Source: an uncultured Oscillospiraceae bacterium
GTDB lineage: Bacteria > Bacillota > Clostridia > Oscillospirales > Oscillospiraceae
Length of the DNA stretch: 5,211 nt
Direction of reading: 5' to 3'
NCBI GenBank assembly: GCA_900763675.1
Contig: CAAFLE010000113.1
Coordinates: 1-5,211, forward strand
The translations under genes and the position numbers were made by a program. Shown in pieces: positions 1 through 5,211 of the stretch. How positions within the stretch are numbered: position 1 is the first letter of the stretch; every line of letters starts with the position of its first letter. Below the pieces are notes generated by a model. The model saw only the letters and a program-made list of their open reading frames with translations. It ran no database searches and was not told where the DNA came from.

Positions 1-38
1 AATAACGCAAATATTCCGAATTTTTTCTCATTCTTTTG

Positions 39-67
39 TTGACTCGCGTGGATAAGTATGCTAATAT
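39..67 (+). promoter_or_regulatory. Promoter of the ABC transporter-amidohydrolase operon
   Basis: The -35 hexamer TTGACT (39-44) and -10 hexamer TAATAT (62-67) are separated by exactly 17 bp. A TG dinucleotide one base before the -10 (59-60) makes it an extended -10 promoter of the housekeeping sigma-A type. T-rich sequence upstream (21-37) could act as an UP-like element. Transcription would start near 74-75 and give a leader of about 40 bases. The same arrangement recurs at 4131-4159. Confidence 0.8.
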
Positions 68-72
68 TCGCA

Positions 73-95
73 CCATCTTAAATAAAAATTCATTT
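73..95 (+). repeat. Leader block, copy 1 (shared with 4164-4186)
   Basis: This 23-bp block begins 6 bases after the -10 and is identical at 20 of 23 positions to 4164-4186. Its core TAAATAAAAATTCATTT (79-95) matches the other copy at 16 of 17 bases. The core contains an imperfect dyad, AAATAA-N4-TCATTT. Its place at the start of the transcript would suit an operator or a short mRNA element. No regulator gene is seen in the window, so the function is unknown. Confidence 0.6.
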
Positions 96-113
96 TGATG
101 GAGGCACACAACA

Positions 114-1034
114 ATGAAAAAGAAGGTTCTTTCCCTGATTCTCGCCGCCGCGATGCTTCTTGCACTCTGCGCCTGCGGCTCGCAGGCAGCTCCCGCCGCT
201 GCACAGACCGCCGCGCCGGAAGGCTCCGACGCGCCCGCCGAAACCGAAGCTCCCGCCGAGTCCGCCGGCGTTCTTGATCAGATCAAGGCCGACGGCGTGC
301 TGTACGTCACGCTTTCCCCCGACTTTGCCCCGATGGAGTTTGTCGATTCCTCCAAGGACGGGCAGGAGCAGTATGTGGGCTTTGATGTAACGCTCGCCAA
401 ATACATTGCCGACTACATCGGCGTGGAGCTGGTCATTGAGCCGATGAGCTTTGACGCCTGCCAGACCGCCGTTTACACCGGCTCCGTGCCGATGTCGATC
501 TCCGGCTACTCCTGGACGGAAGAGCGCGGCGAAAACTACGAGATCTCCGATTACTACTATGCCGGAGAAAACGAGACCGAGCAGGTCATTCTCATCAAAA
601 AGACCGATGTGGAAAAATACACCGCCGCCGAGGACTTCTCCGGCGTAGACGTCGGAGCGCAGAACGCCTCGCTCCAGATGAATCTGCTCACCTCGCAGCT
701 GCCCGATGCGAATCCCGTCACCATCGGCGATCTCGGCACGGGCGTTCTGGAGCTGCAGAACGGCAGCATCGAAGCGCTTGCCGTTGCAAAGGGCAACGCC
801 GAAATGATCCTTGATTCCAACCCCGATCTTATGATCTGCCCGTGGGAATTTGAGGTTGCCGCCGAGTATGAAGCCACCGTCATTCTCATCACCAAGGGCG
901 AGACCGCGCTTCTCGCCGTCGTGAACGAAGCGCTTGCCAAGGCGTATGCCGATGGGCTGTACGGCACATGGTATGACGACGCCGTCGCGCTTGCCAAATC
1001 CGAAAACGCCGCCGAGGTCAGCGTTGAGGACTAA
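114..1034 (+). CDS. Amino acid-type ABC transporter substrate-binding lipoprotein
   Basis: This 306-residue extracellular binding protein of the polar amino acid family (SBP_bac_3-like) captures ligand for the permease and ATPase encoded downstream. It has a K-rich n-region, a hydrophobic core and a lipobox L-C-A-C with Cys21 as the likely lipidated residue. An Ala/Pro/Glu-rich tether (about 22-51) leads to the two-lobed binding domain (about 52-295). Family landmarks include SPDFAPMEF (68-76), GFDVTLAKYIAD (89-100) and TEER (135-138). By eye, Arg138 matches the Arg that binds the ligand carboxylate in HisJ/LAO-type proteins. The Asp that usually holds the alpha-amino group appears replaced by Ala225-Lys226. 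The start is set by GGAGG (100-104), nine bases before the ATG. The ligand cannot be named; an N-acyl or otherwise amino-blocked amino acid is inferred from the pocket and the amidohydrolase neighbour. Confidence 0.9.
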   Translation: MKKKVLSLILAAAMLLALCACGSQAAPAAAQTAAPEGSDAPAETEAPAESAGVLDQIKADGVLYVTLSPDFAPMEFVDSSKDGQEQYVGFDVTLAKYIADYIGVELVIEPMSFDACQTAVYTGSVPMSISGYSWTEERGENYEISDYYYAGENETEQVILIKKTDVEKYTAAEDFSGVDVGAQNASLQMNLLTSQLPDANPVTIGDLGTGVLELQNGSIEALAVAKGNAEMILDSNPDLMICPWEFEVAAEYEATVILITKGETALLAVVNEALAKAYADGLYGTWYDDAVALAKSENAAEVSVED

Positions 1035-1051
1035 ATTCCGCAAATAAGAGA

Positions 1052-1079
1052 CCGCCCGCCGGGAAGGACCGGCGGGCGG
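1052..1079 (+). promoter_or_regulatory. Intercistronic GC-rich hairpin
   Basis: A perfect 11-bp stem (1052-1062 paired with 1069-1079, arm CCGCCCGCCGG) closes a 6-base loop, 17 bases after the binding-protein stop. No T-run follows, so it is not a standard intrinsic terminator. Such hairpins between binding-protein and permease genes often protect the upstream mRNA from 3' decay, giving an excess of binding protein. The last two stem bases also belong to the GGAGGGGAG purine tract (1078-1086) that serves as the permease ribosome site, so folding might also modulate permease translation. Confidence 0.65.
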
Positions 1080-1095
1080 AGGGGAGAATCCGTCC

Positions 1096-1779
1096 ATGAG
1101 TTTCATTAAATTTGACAACATCGTCAAGCTGTTCACCAAGTACTGGGAGAAGTTTCTTGTGACCGGCGTGTCGTATACGCTGCTGCTCGCCGCGATTACC
1201 GTCGCCTTCGGCGCGGTCATCGCGTGTCTGCTCGCGGGTATGAAAATGTCCAAGATCGCGCCGCTGCGCTGGCTTTCCTCGATCTACATCGAAGTCATCC
1301 GCGGTACGCCGATGCTTTTGCAGCTGTATTTCTTCTTTTTTGCGCTGCCCGCGCTCATCCCGGCGCTCAACAAGCAGAAATTTCTCTGCATCGCCATCGC
1401 GCTCGTTTGCAACAGCGCCGCCTACGTTTCCGAGGTCATCCGCTCCGGGCTGCAATCGGTGGACATCGGGCAGAGCGAGGCGGCGATGAGTCTCGGCATG
1501 AGCTCGTTTCAGCGGACGTGGTACATTCTTGTGCCGCAGGCGCTCAAAACGATCCTCCCCGCGCTCGGCAACGAGTTTATTATGATCGTTAAGGATACGT
1601 CGCTCGCCTCGACCTTCTTCATCGGCGATCTTATGACGCAGTATCTCATCGTGCGCGGCGCGAGCTATCTCCCGCTCGAACCGCTCGTGATCGTCGGCGT
1701 AATCTATTTTATTTTGACGTTCCTGCTCAGCAAGCTGTTTGGATTTTTTGAAAGGAGGATGAGCCGTGCAGACCGGTGA
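1096..1779 (+). CDS. Amino acid-type ABC transporter permease (HisM/GlnP family)
   Basis: This 227-residue inner-membrane subunit would form the import channel, probably as a homodimer because only one permease gene is present. Hydrophobic segments lie at about 22-48, 72-92, 95-110, 155-177 and 193-216, roughly the five-helix layout of the HisM/GlnP family. The family motif RGTPMLLQL is at 69-77. The cytoplasmic EAA loop, which docks on the ATPase, runs about 128-156 with EAA (128-130), Gly134 and VPQAL (146-150). The chosen ATG lies nine bases after the GGGGAG part of a purine-rich Shine-Dalgarno tract (1078-1086). The 3' end overlaps the ATPase gene by 14 bases and contains that gene's ribosome site, so the two are coupled. 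Length is normal for the family and no defect is seen. Confidence 0.92.
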   Translation: MSFIKFDNIVKLFTKYWEKFLVTGVSYTLLLAAITVAFGAVIACLLAGMKMSKIAPLRWLSSIYIEVIRGTPMLLQLYFFFFALPALIPALNKQKFLCIAIALVCNSAAYVSEVIRSGLQSVDIGQSEAAMSLGMSSFQRTWYILVPQALKTILPALGNEFIMIVKDTSLASTFFIGDLMTQYLIVRGASYLPLEPLVIVGVIYFILTFLLSKLFGFFERRMSRADR

Positions 1780-2530
1780 ACCGCTCATCGAGGTCCATGA
1801 CCTCTGCAAACATTTCCGCGACGGCACGGTAAAGGCGCTCGACGGCGTGAGTCTCACGATCGGCAAGGGCGACGTCATCGTCATCATTGGACCCTCCGGC
1901 AGCGGAAAATCCACGTTTCTCCGCTCGCTCAACCTGCTGGAAACACCGACCTCCGGCAGCGTCGTCGTCGAAGGGACGGACATCACGAAAAAGAAAAATG
2001 CGCAGGGCAAAAAGATCGACCTTGACGCCCATCGCCGGAAGATGGGCATGGTGTTCCAGCACTTCAATCTTTTCCCGCACAAAACCGTGCTGGAAAACCT
2101 GACCATCTCCCCCATCCTCGTAAAGAAAACCGCCAAAGCCGAAGCGGAGAAGAAGGCACGGGAGCTGCTCAGCCGCGTAGGGCTTTCCGACCGTGCCGAC
2201 GCCTACCCCGCGCAGCTCTCCGGTGGGCAGAAACAGCGCGTCGCCATCGTCCGGGCGCTCGCCATGGAGCCGGACGTCATGCTCTTTGACGAGCCGACAA
2301 GCGCTCTCGACCCCGAGATGGTCGGCGAGGTGCTGGACGTTATGAAGCAGCTGGCGCACGAGGGCATGACAATGGTCGTCGTGACGCACGAAATGGGCTT
2401 CGCCCGCGAAGTCGGCAACCGCGTCGTATTCATGGACGAAGGGCGCATTGTGGAGCAGGGTACGCCGGAGGAAATCTTCCAACATCCGCAAAGCCCGCGC
2501 CTGCAGGACTTTTTATCGAAGGTGCTTTGA
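1766..2530 (+). CDS. Amino acid-type ABC transporter ATP-binding protein (GlnQ/HisP family)
   Basis: This 254-residue cytoplasmic ATPase powers the importer. All catalytic motifs are intact: Walker A GPSGSGKST (42-50), Q-loop Gln98, signature LSGGQ (151-155), Walker B VMLFDEP (171-177) with catalytic Glu176, D-loop SALD (179-182) and switch His208. The sequence around FQHFNLFPHKTVLENL (97-112) is typical of polar amino acid importers. The start is a GTG, supported by an excellent ribosome site AAAGGAGG (1751-1758) seven bases upstream. It overlaps the permease by 14 bases. The stop codon lies one base before the amidohydrolase start, so all three downstream genes form one translationally linked block. 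The family assignment is certain, but the transported substrate is not shown by this subunit. Confidence 0.94.
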   Translation: MQTGEPLIEVHDLCKHFRDGTVKALDGVSLTIGKGDVIVIIGPSGSGKSTFLRSLNLLETPTSGSVVVEGTDITKKKNAQGKKIDLDAHRRKMGMVFQHFNLFPHKTVLENLTISPILVKKTAKAEAEKKARELLSRVGLSDRADAYPAQLSGGQKQRVAIVRALAMEPDVMLFDEPTSALDPEMVGEVLDVMKQLAHEGMTMVVVTHEMGFAREVGNRVVFMDEGRIVEQGTPEEIFQHPQSPRLQDFLSKVL

Positions 2531-2531
2531 T

Positions 2532-3971
2532 ATGAACGAAACAAAATCCGCCGCGCTGCATACGATCGAGGAAAACGCGGCGTTCTTCACCGCGATCTCC
2601 GACGCGATCTGGGACGAGCCGGAGCTGTCGCTCAAGGAATTCAAAGCTGCGGCGCTTTATACGGACGCGCTGGAAAAGCTGGGCTTCACAGTGCAGAAGA
2701 ATCTCTGCGGCATTGCGACCGCGTTTTCCGGCTCCTACGGCTCGGGGCATCCCGTCATTGGCATTCTCGGCGAGTTTGACGCGCTCTCCGGTCTTTCGCA
2801 GGAAAGCGGCGCCGCCGTGCCGGAGAGCGTCGTCCCCGGCGGGAACGGGCATGGGTGCGGTCACAATCTGCTCGGCGCCGGGTCGCTCGCCGCCGCGGCG
2901 GCGGTAAAGGAGTATCTCGTCGCGAGCGGAAAGCCCGGCACCGTCATTTTCTTCGGCTGTCCCGGCGAGGAGGGCGGCGCCGCCAAGGCGTATATGGCGC
3001 GGGAAAAGCTCTGGTATGCGCTGGACGCCGCGCTCACGTGGCACCCGTCCGACACGAACGAGGTATCCACCGGCACGAACAATTCCTGCATCCAGGTGCT
3101 GTACAAATTTCACGGCGTCGCCGCGCACGCCGCGGGCGACCCGCACAACGGGCGCAGCGCTCTTGACGCCGTCGAGCTGATGAACATCGGCGTACAGTTT
3201 GTCCGCGAACACATGACCGACGACTGCCGCATTCACTACGCCATCACAAACGCCGGGGGCGTATCGCCGAATGTGGTGCAGGCAAACGCCGATGTCCTCT
3301 ATATGGTTCGGGCAAACAAGGTCGCCGATTCCGTAAAGCTGCAAAAGCGCGTGGACGCCATTGCGCAGGGCGCGGCGCTTATGACCGGCACGAGCTTTGA
3401 GCGCGTGTTCATCGACGGCACGGCGGAAACGCTGCCGAACTATGCGCTGGAAGCGCTGCTGCACGCTTCTCTCGCCGAGACCGGCGTGCCGCAGTACGAT
3501 CCCGGCGAGCTTGCCTTTGCCGCCGCGCTGCAAAAAACCTGTCCGCCGCAGGTCAACCCGCCCGGCATCGGCGCACGCTTTAACGGCGAAATCGCCAAGA
3601 AAGCCCGCGCTCTTTCGGAGAATCTGACAAAGCCCATGAACGACTTTCTTCTTCCGCTCTACTCCGGCGAGGGTTTCCTCCCCGGCAGCACCGATGTCGG
3701 CGACGTGAGCTGGCAGACGCCGACGGCACAGGCGCTGATCGCCGCGTGGCCCGCCGGCGTTCCGGGGCATTCATGGCAGATCGTCGCCTGCGGGAAAACT
3801 TCGATCGCCCACAAGGCGATCCTCTGCGCCGGGAAAACGCTTGCAAACGCCGCCATTGCGCTCATCGACGATCCCGCGCTTGTGCAGAAGGCGCGGCAGG
3901 AACACAAGGAACGCGCTGTCTCCGGCTATGTCTGCCCCATCGAGCCGGACGCCGTGCCTATCGCGATCTGA
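2532..3971 (+). CDS. abgB: M20-family amidohydrolase, AbgB-like (p-aminobenzoyl-glutamate hydrolase subunit B type)
   Basis: This 479-residue cytoplasmic metallohydrolase should cleave an amide bond to release a free amino acid. E. coli AbgB, which cleaves p-aminobenzoyl-glutamate with AbgA, is almost the same length (481). Metal and catalytic residues of the M20 fold are visible: GHGCGHN (106-112, Cys109 and His111), GEEGG (145-149, Glu146-Glu147), TWHP (169-172, His171) and a C-terminal His427. The dimerisation/lid domain begins near 185 and carries FHGVAAHAA (193-201). STDVGDVSW (386-394) is a strong AbgB-type signature. The ATG at 2532 is preferred because it follows the ATPase stop by one base and has AAGGTG (2519-2524) seven bases upstream. 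An upstream in-frame ATG at 2448 would bury 28 residues in the ATPase gene. No AbgA partner or AbgT transporter is encoded here. Another N-acyl amino acid is an equally possible substrate. The family is sure; the substrate and symbol are less so. Confidence 0.85.
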   Translation: MNETKSAALHTIEENAAFFTAISDAIWDEPELSLKEFKAAALYTDALEKLGFTVQKNLCGIATAFSGSYGSGHPVIGILGEFDALSGLSQESGAAVPESVVPGGNGHGCGHNLLGAGSLAAAAAVKEYLVASGKPGTVIFFGCPGEEGGAAKAYMAREKLWYALDAALTWHPSDTNEVSTGTNNSCIQVLYKFHGVAAHAAGDPHNGRSALDAVELMNIGVQFVREHMTDDCRIHYAITNAGGVSPNVVQANADVLYMVRANKVADSVKLQKRVDAIAQGAALMTGTSFERVFIDGTAETLPNYALEALLHASLAETGVPQYDPGELAFAAALQKTCPPQVNPPGIGARFNGEIAKKARALSENLTKPMNDFLLPLYSGEGFLPGSTDVGDVSWQTPTAQALIAAWPAGVPGHSWQIVACGKTSIAHKAILCAGKTLANAAIALIDDPALVQKARQEHKERAVSGYVCPIEPDAVPIAI

Positions 3972-3990
3972 TATCCCAAAGCATTTCCCG

Positions 3991-4032
3991 ACAAATGTCC
4001 GCCGGTTCTCTGTCCGCCGGACATTTGTTTTT
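3991..4032 (+). terminator. Intrinsic terminator of the transporter-hydrolase operon
   Basis: Arms 3991-4005 and 4014-4028 pair over 15 positions with one internal C-C mismatch, around an 8-base loop (4006-4013). A run of five T (4028-4032) follows. It begins 20 bases after the amidohydrolase stop, so it closes the operon. The GC-rich inner stem contains a direct repeat, TGTCCGCCGG, at 3996-4005 and 4011-4020. Confidence 0.85.
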
Positions 4033-4130
4033 ATTCATTGTCAAATCCACAGTATATTCATTTTTATTCGTGTTTCCCCGTTCACGATTCATAAATTTCA
4101 TAAATCGCTGAATTTTATTCATAAACAGGC
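4033..4130 (+). other. A+T-rich intergenic stretch with repeated TTCATAAA
   Basis: No gene is visible between the operon terminator and the next promoter. The stretch is rich in A and T and repeats TTCATAAA three times (4088-4095, 4097-4104, 4118-4125), with additional ATTCAT matches nearer its start. The last copy ends five bases before the -35 hexamer at 4131. The repeats could be activator sites or simply A+T-rich chance repeats. Confidence 0.4.
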
Positions 4131-4159
4131 TTGACTTTGTGAGCGGCCGGTGTTAATAT
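4131..4159 (+). promoter_or_regulatory. Promoter of the 32-residue ORF
   Basis: TTGACT (4131-4136), a 17-bp spacer and TAATAT (4154-4159) form a near-consensus sigma-A-type promoter. TG at 4151-4152 makes an extended -10. Both hexamers, the spacer length and the TG extension equal those at 39-67, although most of the spacer sequence differs. The predicted transcript start is near 4166, about 35 bases before the small ORF. Confidence 0.8.
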
Positions 4160-4163
4160 CCGT

Positions 4164-4186
4164 CCATACTAAATAATAATTCATTT
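4164..4186 (+). repeat. Leader block, copy 2 (shared with 73-95)
   Basis: This block begins 5 bases after the -10 and matches 73-95 at 20 of 23 positions. Its core TAAATAATAATTCATTT (4170-4186) differs from copy 1 by one base. It is followed immediately by the GGAGG ribosome site (4187-4191). Conservation of both sequence and position between two unrelated genes suggests a shared control element or a duplicated promoter region. Confidence 0.6.
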
Positions 4187-4199
4187 GGAGGAAGAAACA

Positions 4200-4298
4200 A
4201 TGAATACCGTTCCCAAGTACATGTCCACCGCCGTCACCGTCATTCAGTGCGCAACGATCGTTGCCCTGATTGCGATCTCCGCCCCGCTGTTCATGTAA
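4200..4298 (+). CDS. Small hydrophobic protein, 32 residues, unknown function
   Basis: I do not recognise this peptide. It begins MNTVPKYMST, and residues 11-32 form a continuous hydrophobic stretch (for example IVALIAISAPLF, 20-31) that could be one membrane helix. Lys6 is the only charged side chain and there is one Cys (17). There is no clear signal-peptide cleavage site. Expression signals are strong: a near-consensus promoter (4131-4159), GGAGG (4187-4191) eight bases before the ATG, and a hairpin terminator from 38 bases after the stop, giving a monocistronic transcript of about 200 bases. The promoter and leader copy those of the transporter operon. It could be a small membrane partner of the transporter, a type I toxin-like peptide (no antisense RNA was identified), or a short ORF carried on a small RNA. 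Confidence 0.6.
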   Translation: MNTVPKYMSTAVTVIQCATIVALIAISAPLFM

Positions 4299-4335
4299 TG
4301 CACTGAAGGTCGTATAAAAAGGCCTTGCACACAAA

Positions 4336-4371
4336 ACCCCGTCTGCTTTCAAAGAGGCAGACGGGGTCTTT
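4336..4371. terminator. Shared bidirectional terminator hairpin
   Basis: A perfect 11-bp stem (ACCCCGTCTGC at 4336-4346 with GCAGACGGGGT at 4357-4367) closes a 10-base loop. On the + strand it is followed by TCTTTC, and on the minus strand by TTTTGTGT. It lies 38 bases after the small ORF stop and about 66 bases beyond the minus-strand gene stop, so it probably ends both converging transcripts. A weaker stem (4306-4311 with 4321-4326, including one G-T pair) precedes it. Confidence 0.8.
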
Positions 4372-4432
4372 CAATATTCTGACGAGTCAATGATTCGCTG
4401 TAAAACCGGCACAGCTCAGTTTTTGAGACGGA

Positions 4433-5137
4433 TCAGCCCGCAGCGGTCAGTTCATCCCAAGTGATAAAACTGCCGCACGCCGTGGTTTTTGATCCATGAT
4501 TCAGCAAAATGGGCCGCTGTGCCGCATCGCCCAGCAGCGAGAAATCTCCAGTAACAGAATAGTTTCCGCCGGAAGAGTTTGCCCGAATCCGAATCGTGTC
4601 GTTATCTATATACTCCCATTTCATAGTGGAATACTTGGAATTGCTAAGGTTTTCAAATGAATCAAATACAATTCCCTCTCCATTCTCCCCAAAGACCATA
4701 AACTGATTTGCAATGACCCATATCCCGTTATCTTGTGCCAAAAGGTACTTTTCGACTTCCGCGCGGACCTCCGCGCCAGCAGCTTCGTAGTCATCCCGTC
4801 TCACATAGGGATATCTTTTCGTGTCGGTAACAAGTTCTGTTCGTCCCCCGATCTCCAATCGCAGAGTAACATTTTCCTCCACGCCATCTTCCGAAACGAT
4901 AATCGCCATGTTATTCTCTTCTTCGCTCCGCGTGTAGGTGCAGGGAACATTGTCATGTGTCCCTTCTCCGGTACACTCGAAAACATAGATGTCACCGTCT
5001 GCGGAATTTATCCACTCATAGCTGAACGGTCGGTTACTGGCAGTAAAAGCCAGAAAATCGTATTTTTCTCTGGCGTCTCTCAAATCAGAGATATTCTCCA
5101 CGCTCTCTTTTTCCTCATCGGAGAGTGCATCATACAT
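4433..5137 (-). CDS. Hypothetical protein with partial Clostridia surface-protein repeat; probably N-terminally truncated
   Basis: The frame gives 234 residues from the first ATG (5137), preceded by a weak AGAGG-like site. Residues 1-30 (MYDALSDEEKESVEN, then DLRDAREKYDFL) match the end of a helical repeat often seen in secreted proteins and lipoproteins of Clostridia, with the pattern Y-D-A-L-S-D-E-E-K-x-x-V-x-N-x-x-x-L-x-x-A-R-x-x-Y. The rest is acidic and polar, with beta-rich-looking stretches (for example VTLRLEIGG and GIWVIANQFMVF), no membrane segment and no catalytic motif I recognise. No signal peptide is present in this frame, although the repeat usually occurs in exported proteins. 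Base composition is clearly lower in GC than the transporter operon, which fits an accessory or acquired gene. It converges on the terminator at 4336-4367. The coding frame is well supported; start, integrity and function are uncertain. Confidence 0.65.
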   Translation of the reverse strand: MYDALSDEEKESVENISDLRDAREKYDFLAFTASNRPFSYEWINSADGDIYVFECTGEGTHDNVPCTYTRSEEENNMAIIVSEDGVEENVTLRLEIGGRTELVTDTKRYPYVRRDDYEAAGAEVRAEVEKYLLAQDNGIWVIANQFMVFGENGEGIVFDSFENLSNSKYSTMKWEYIDNDTIRIRANSSGGNYSVTGDFSLLGDAAQRPILLNHGSKTTACGSFITWDELTAAG

Positions 5138-5197
5138 TTTTTCGGCCTCTTCAATGGCTTCAAAACTAAGAAAAGATATTTTTCCAAAAGGAGAAAT
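5138..5197 (-). pseudogene. In-frame upstream remnant of the minus-strand gene, cut by two stops
   Basis: Reading upstream of the ATG at 5137 in the same frame gives ISPFGKISFLSFEAIEEAEK with no stop. This completes the repeat seen in the downstream protein (pattern G-K-I-S-x-x-S-x-x-A-I-E-x-A-E-K). No ATG, GTG or TTG occurs in this piece. Immediately before it are two in-frame TAA codons (minus-strand complements of 5198-5200 and 5204-5206). Either the ancestral N-terminus is disrupted, or a frameshift lies near the window edge. Confidence 0.5.
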
Positions 5198-5211
5198 TTA
5201 ATCTTACACGC

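Noticed and set aside
68..113. Riboswitch or T-box in the operon leader
   Set aside because: The predicted leader is only about 40 bases, A+T-rich and without a stable stem, too short for known amino acid-sensing riboswitches.
90..1253. Long minus-strand open frame opposite the binding-protein gene
   Set aside because: It mirrors a real GC-rich gene, has no ribosome site or recognisable domain, and spans the intercistronic hairpin and the start of the permease.
2448..2531. Upstream ATG extending the amidohydrolase by 28 residues
   Set aside because: The extra residues are encoded inside the ATPase gene in another frame and are Arg-rich without homology. The ATG at 2532 gives the usual family length and tight coupling.
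2430..3770. 446-codon minus-strand open frame opposite the amidohydrolase
   Set aside because: It is a shadow caused by high GC at third codon positions. The + strand frame carries all the M20 motifs, while this one is Arg/Gly/His-rich without any domain.
4088..4125. The TTCATAAA repeats as a CRISPR array
   Set aside because: The units are only 8 bases with unequal, very short gaps, so there is no repeat-spacer structure.
4119..4352. 77-codon minus-strand frame across the small ORF and terminator
   Set aside because: It runs through the promoter, the small ORF and the terminator stem in antisense, with no ribosome site and no recognisable product.
5186..5211. AAAAGGAG on the + strand as a ribosome site for a new + gene
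   Set aside because: No ATG, GTG or TTG follows within the window, and the minus-strand frame reads through this site as repeat-coding sequence.

Overview
The window looks like chromosomal DNA from a GC-rich Clostridia-type bacterium, most likely a gut Oscillospirales/Oscillospiraceae-like lineage. This is an inference from four things: the GC-rich coding sequence with A+T-rich gaps, the lipoprotein signal with an L-C-A-C lipobox, strong GGAGG-type ribosome sites, and a Firmicutes-style surface-protein repeat in the last gene. No taxonomic marker gene is present.

Positions 1-4032 hold one complete operon on the + strand. A strong extended -10 promoter (39-67) and a short leader precede a lipoprotein solute-binding protein of the polar amino acid family (114-1034). 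A GC-rich intercistronic hairpin follows, then the membrane permease (1096-1779) and the ATPase (1766-2530). An M20-family amidohydrolase closely resembling AbgB, the p-aminobenzoyl-glutamate hydrolase B subunit (2532-3971), comes next, and an intrinsic terminator ends the unit. The last three genes overlap or nearly touch, so they are translationally coupled. The simplest reading is a capture-import-hydrolyse pathway: the lipoprotein binds an amide-linked amino acid, the ABC importer brings it in, and the M20 enzyme cleaves the amide in the cytoplasm. The binding-protein pocket appears to keep the carboxylate-binding Arg but lack the usual amino-group-binding Asp, which would suit an N-acylated ligand. 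That point is inference.

Positions 4033-4380 hold an A+T-rich spacer and then a small stand-alone transcription unit. It has a promoter, a ribosome site, a 32-residue hydrophobic open reading frame (4200-4298) and a terminator hairpin. Its promoter and leader match those of the transporter operon: the same -35 and -10 hexamers, the same 17-bp spacer, the same TG extension, and a 23-bp block just downstream of the -10 that is identical at 20 positions. This duplicated control region is the most notable feature here, because it suggests the small peptide and the importer are expressed together.

Positions 4433-5211 hold a minus-strand gene of clearly lower GC that converges on the same terminator. 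Its product starts inside a repeat common in Clostridia surface proteins and lipoproteins. The reading frame continues upstream of the first ATG until two in-frame stops, so the gene is probably missing its signal peptide and N-terminus.
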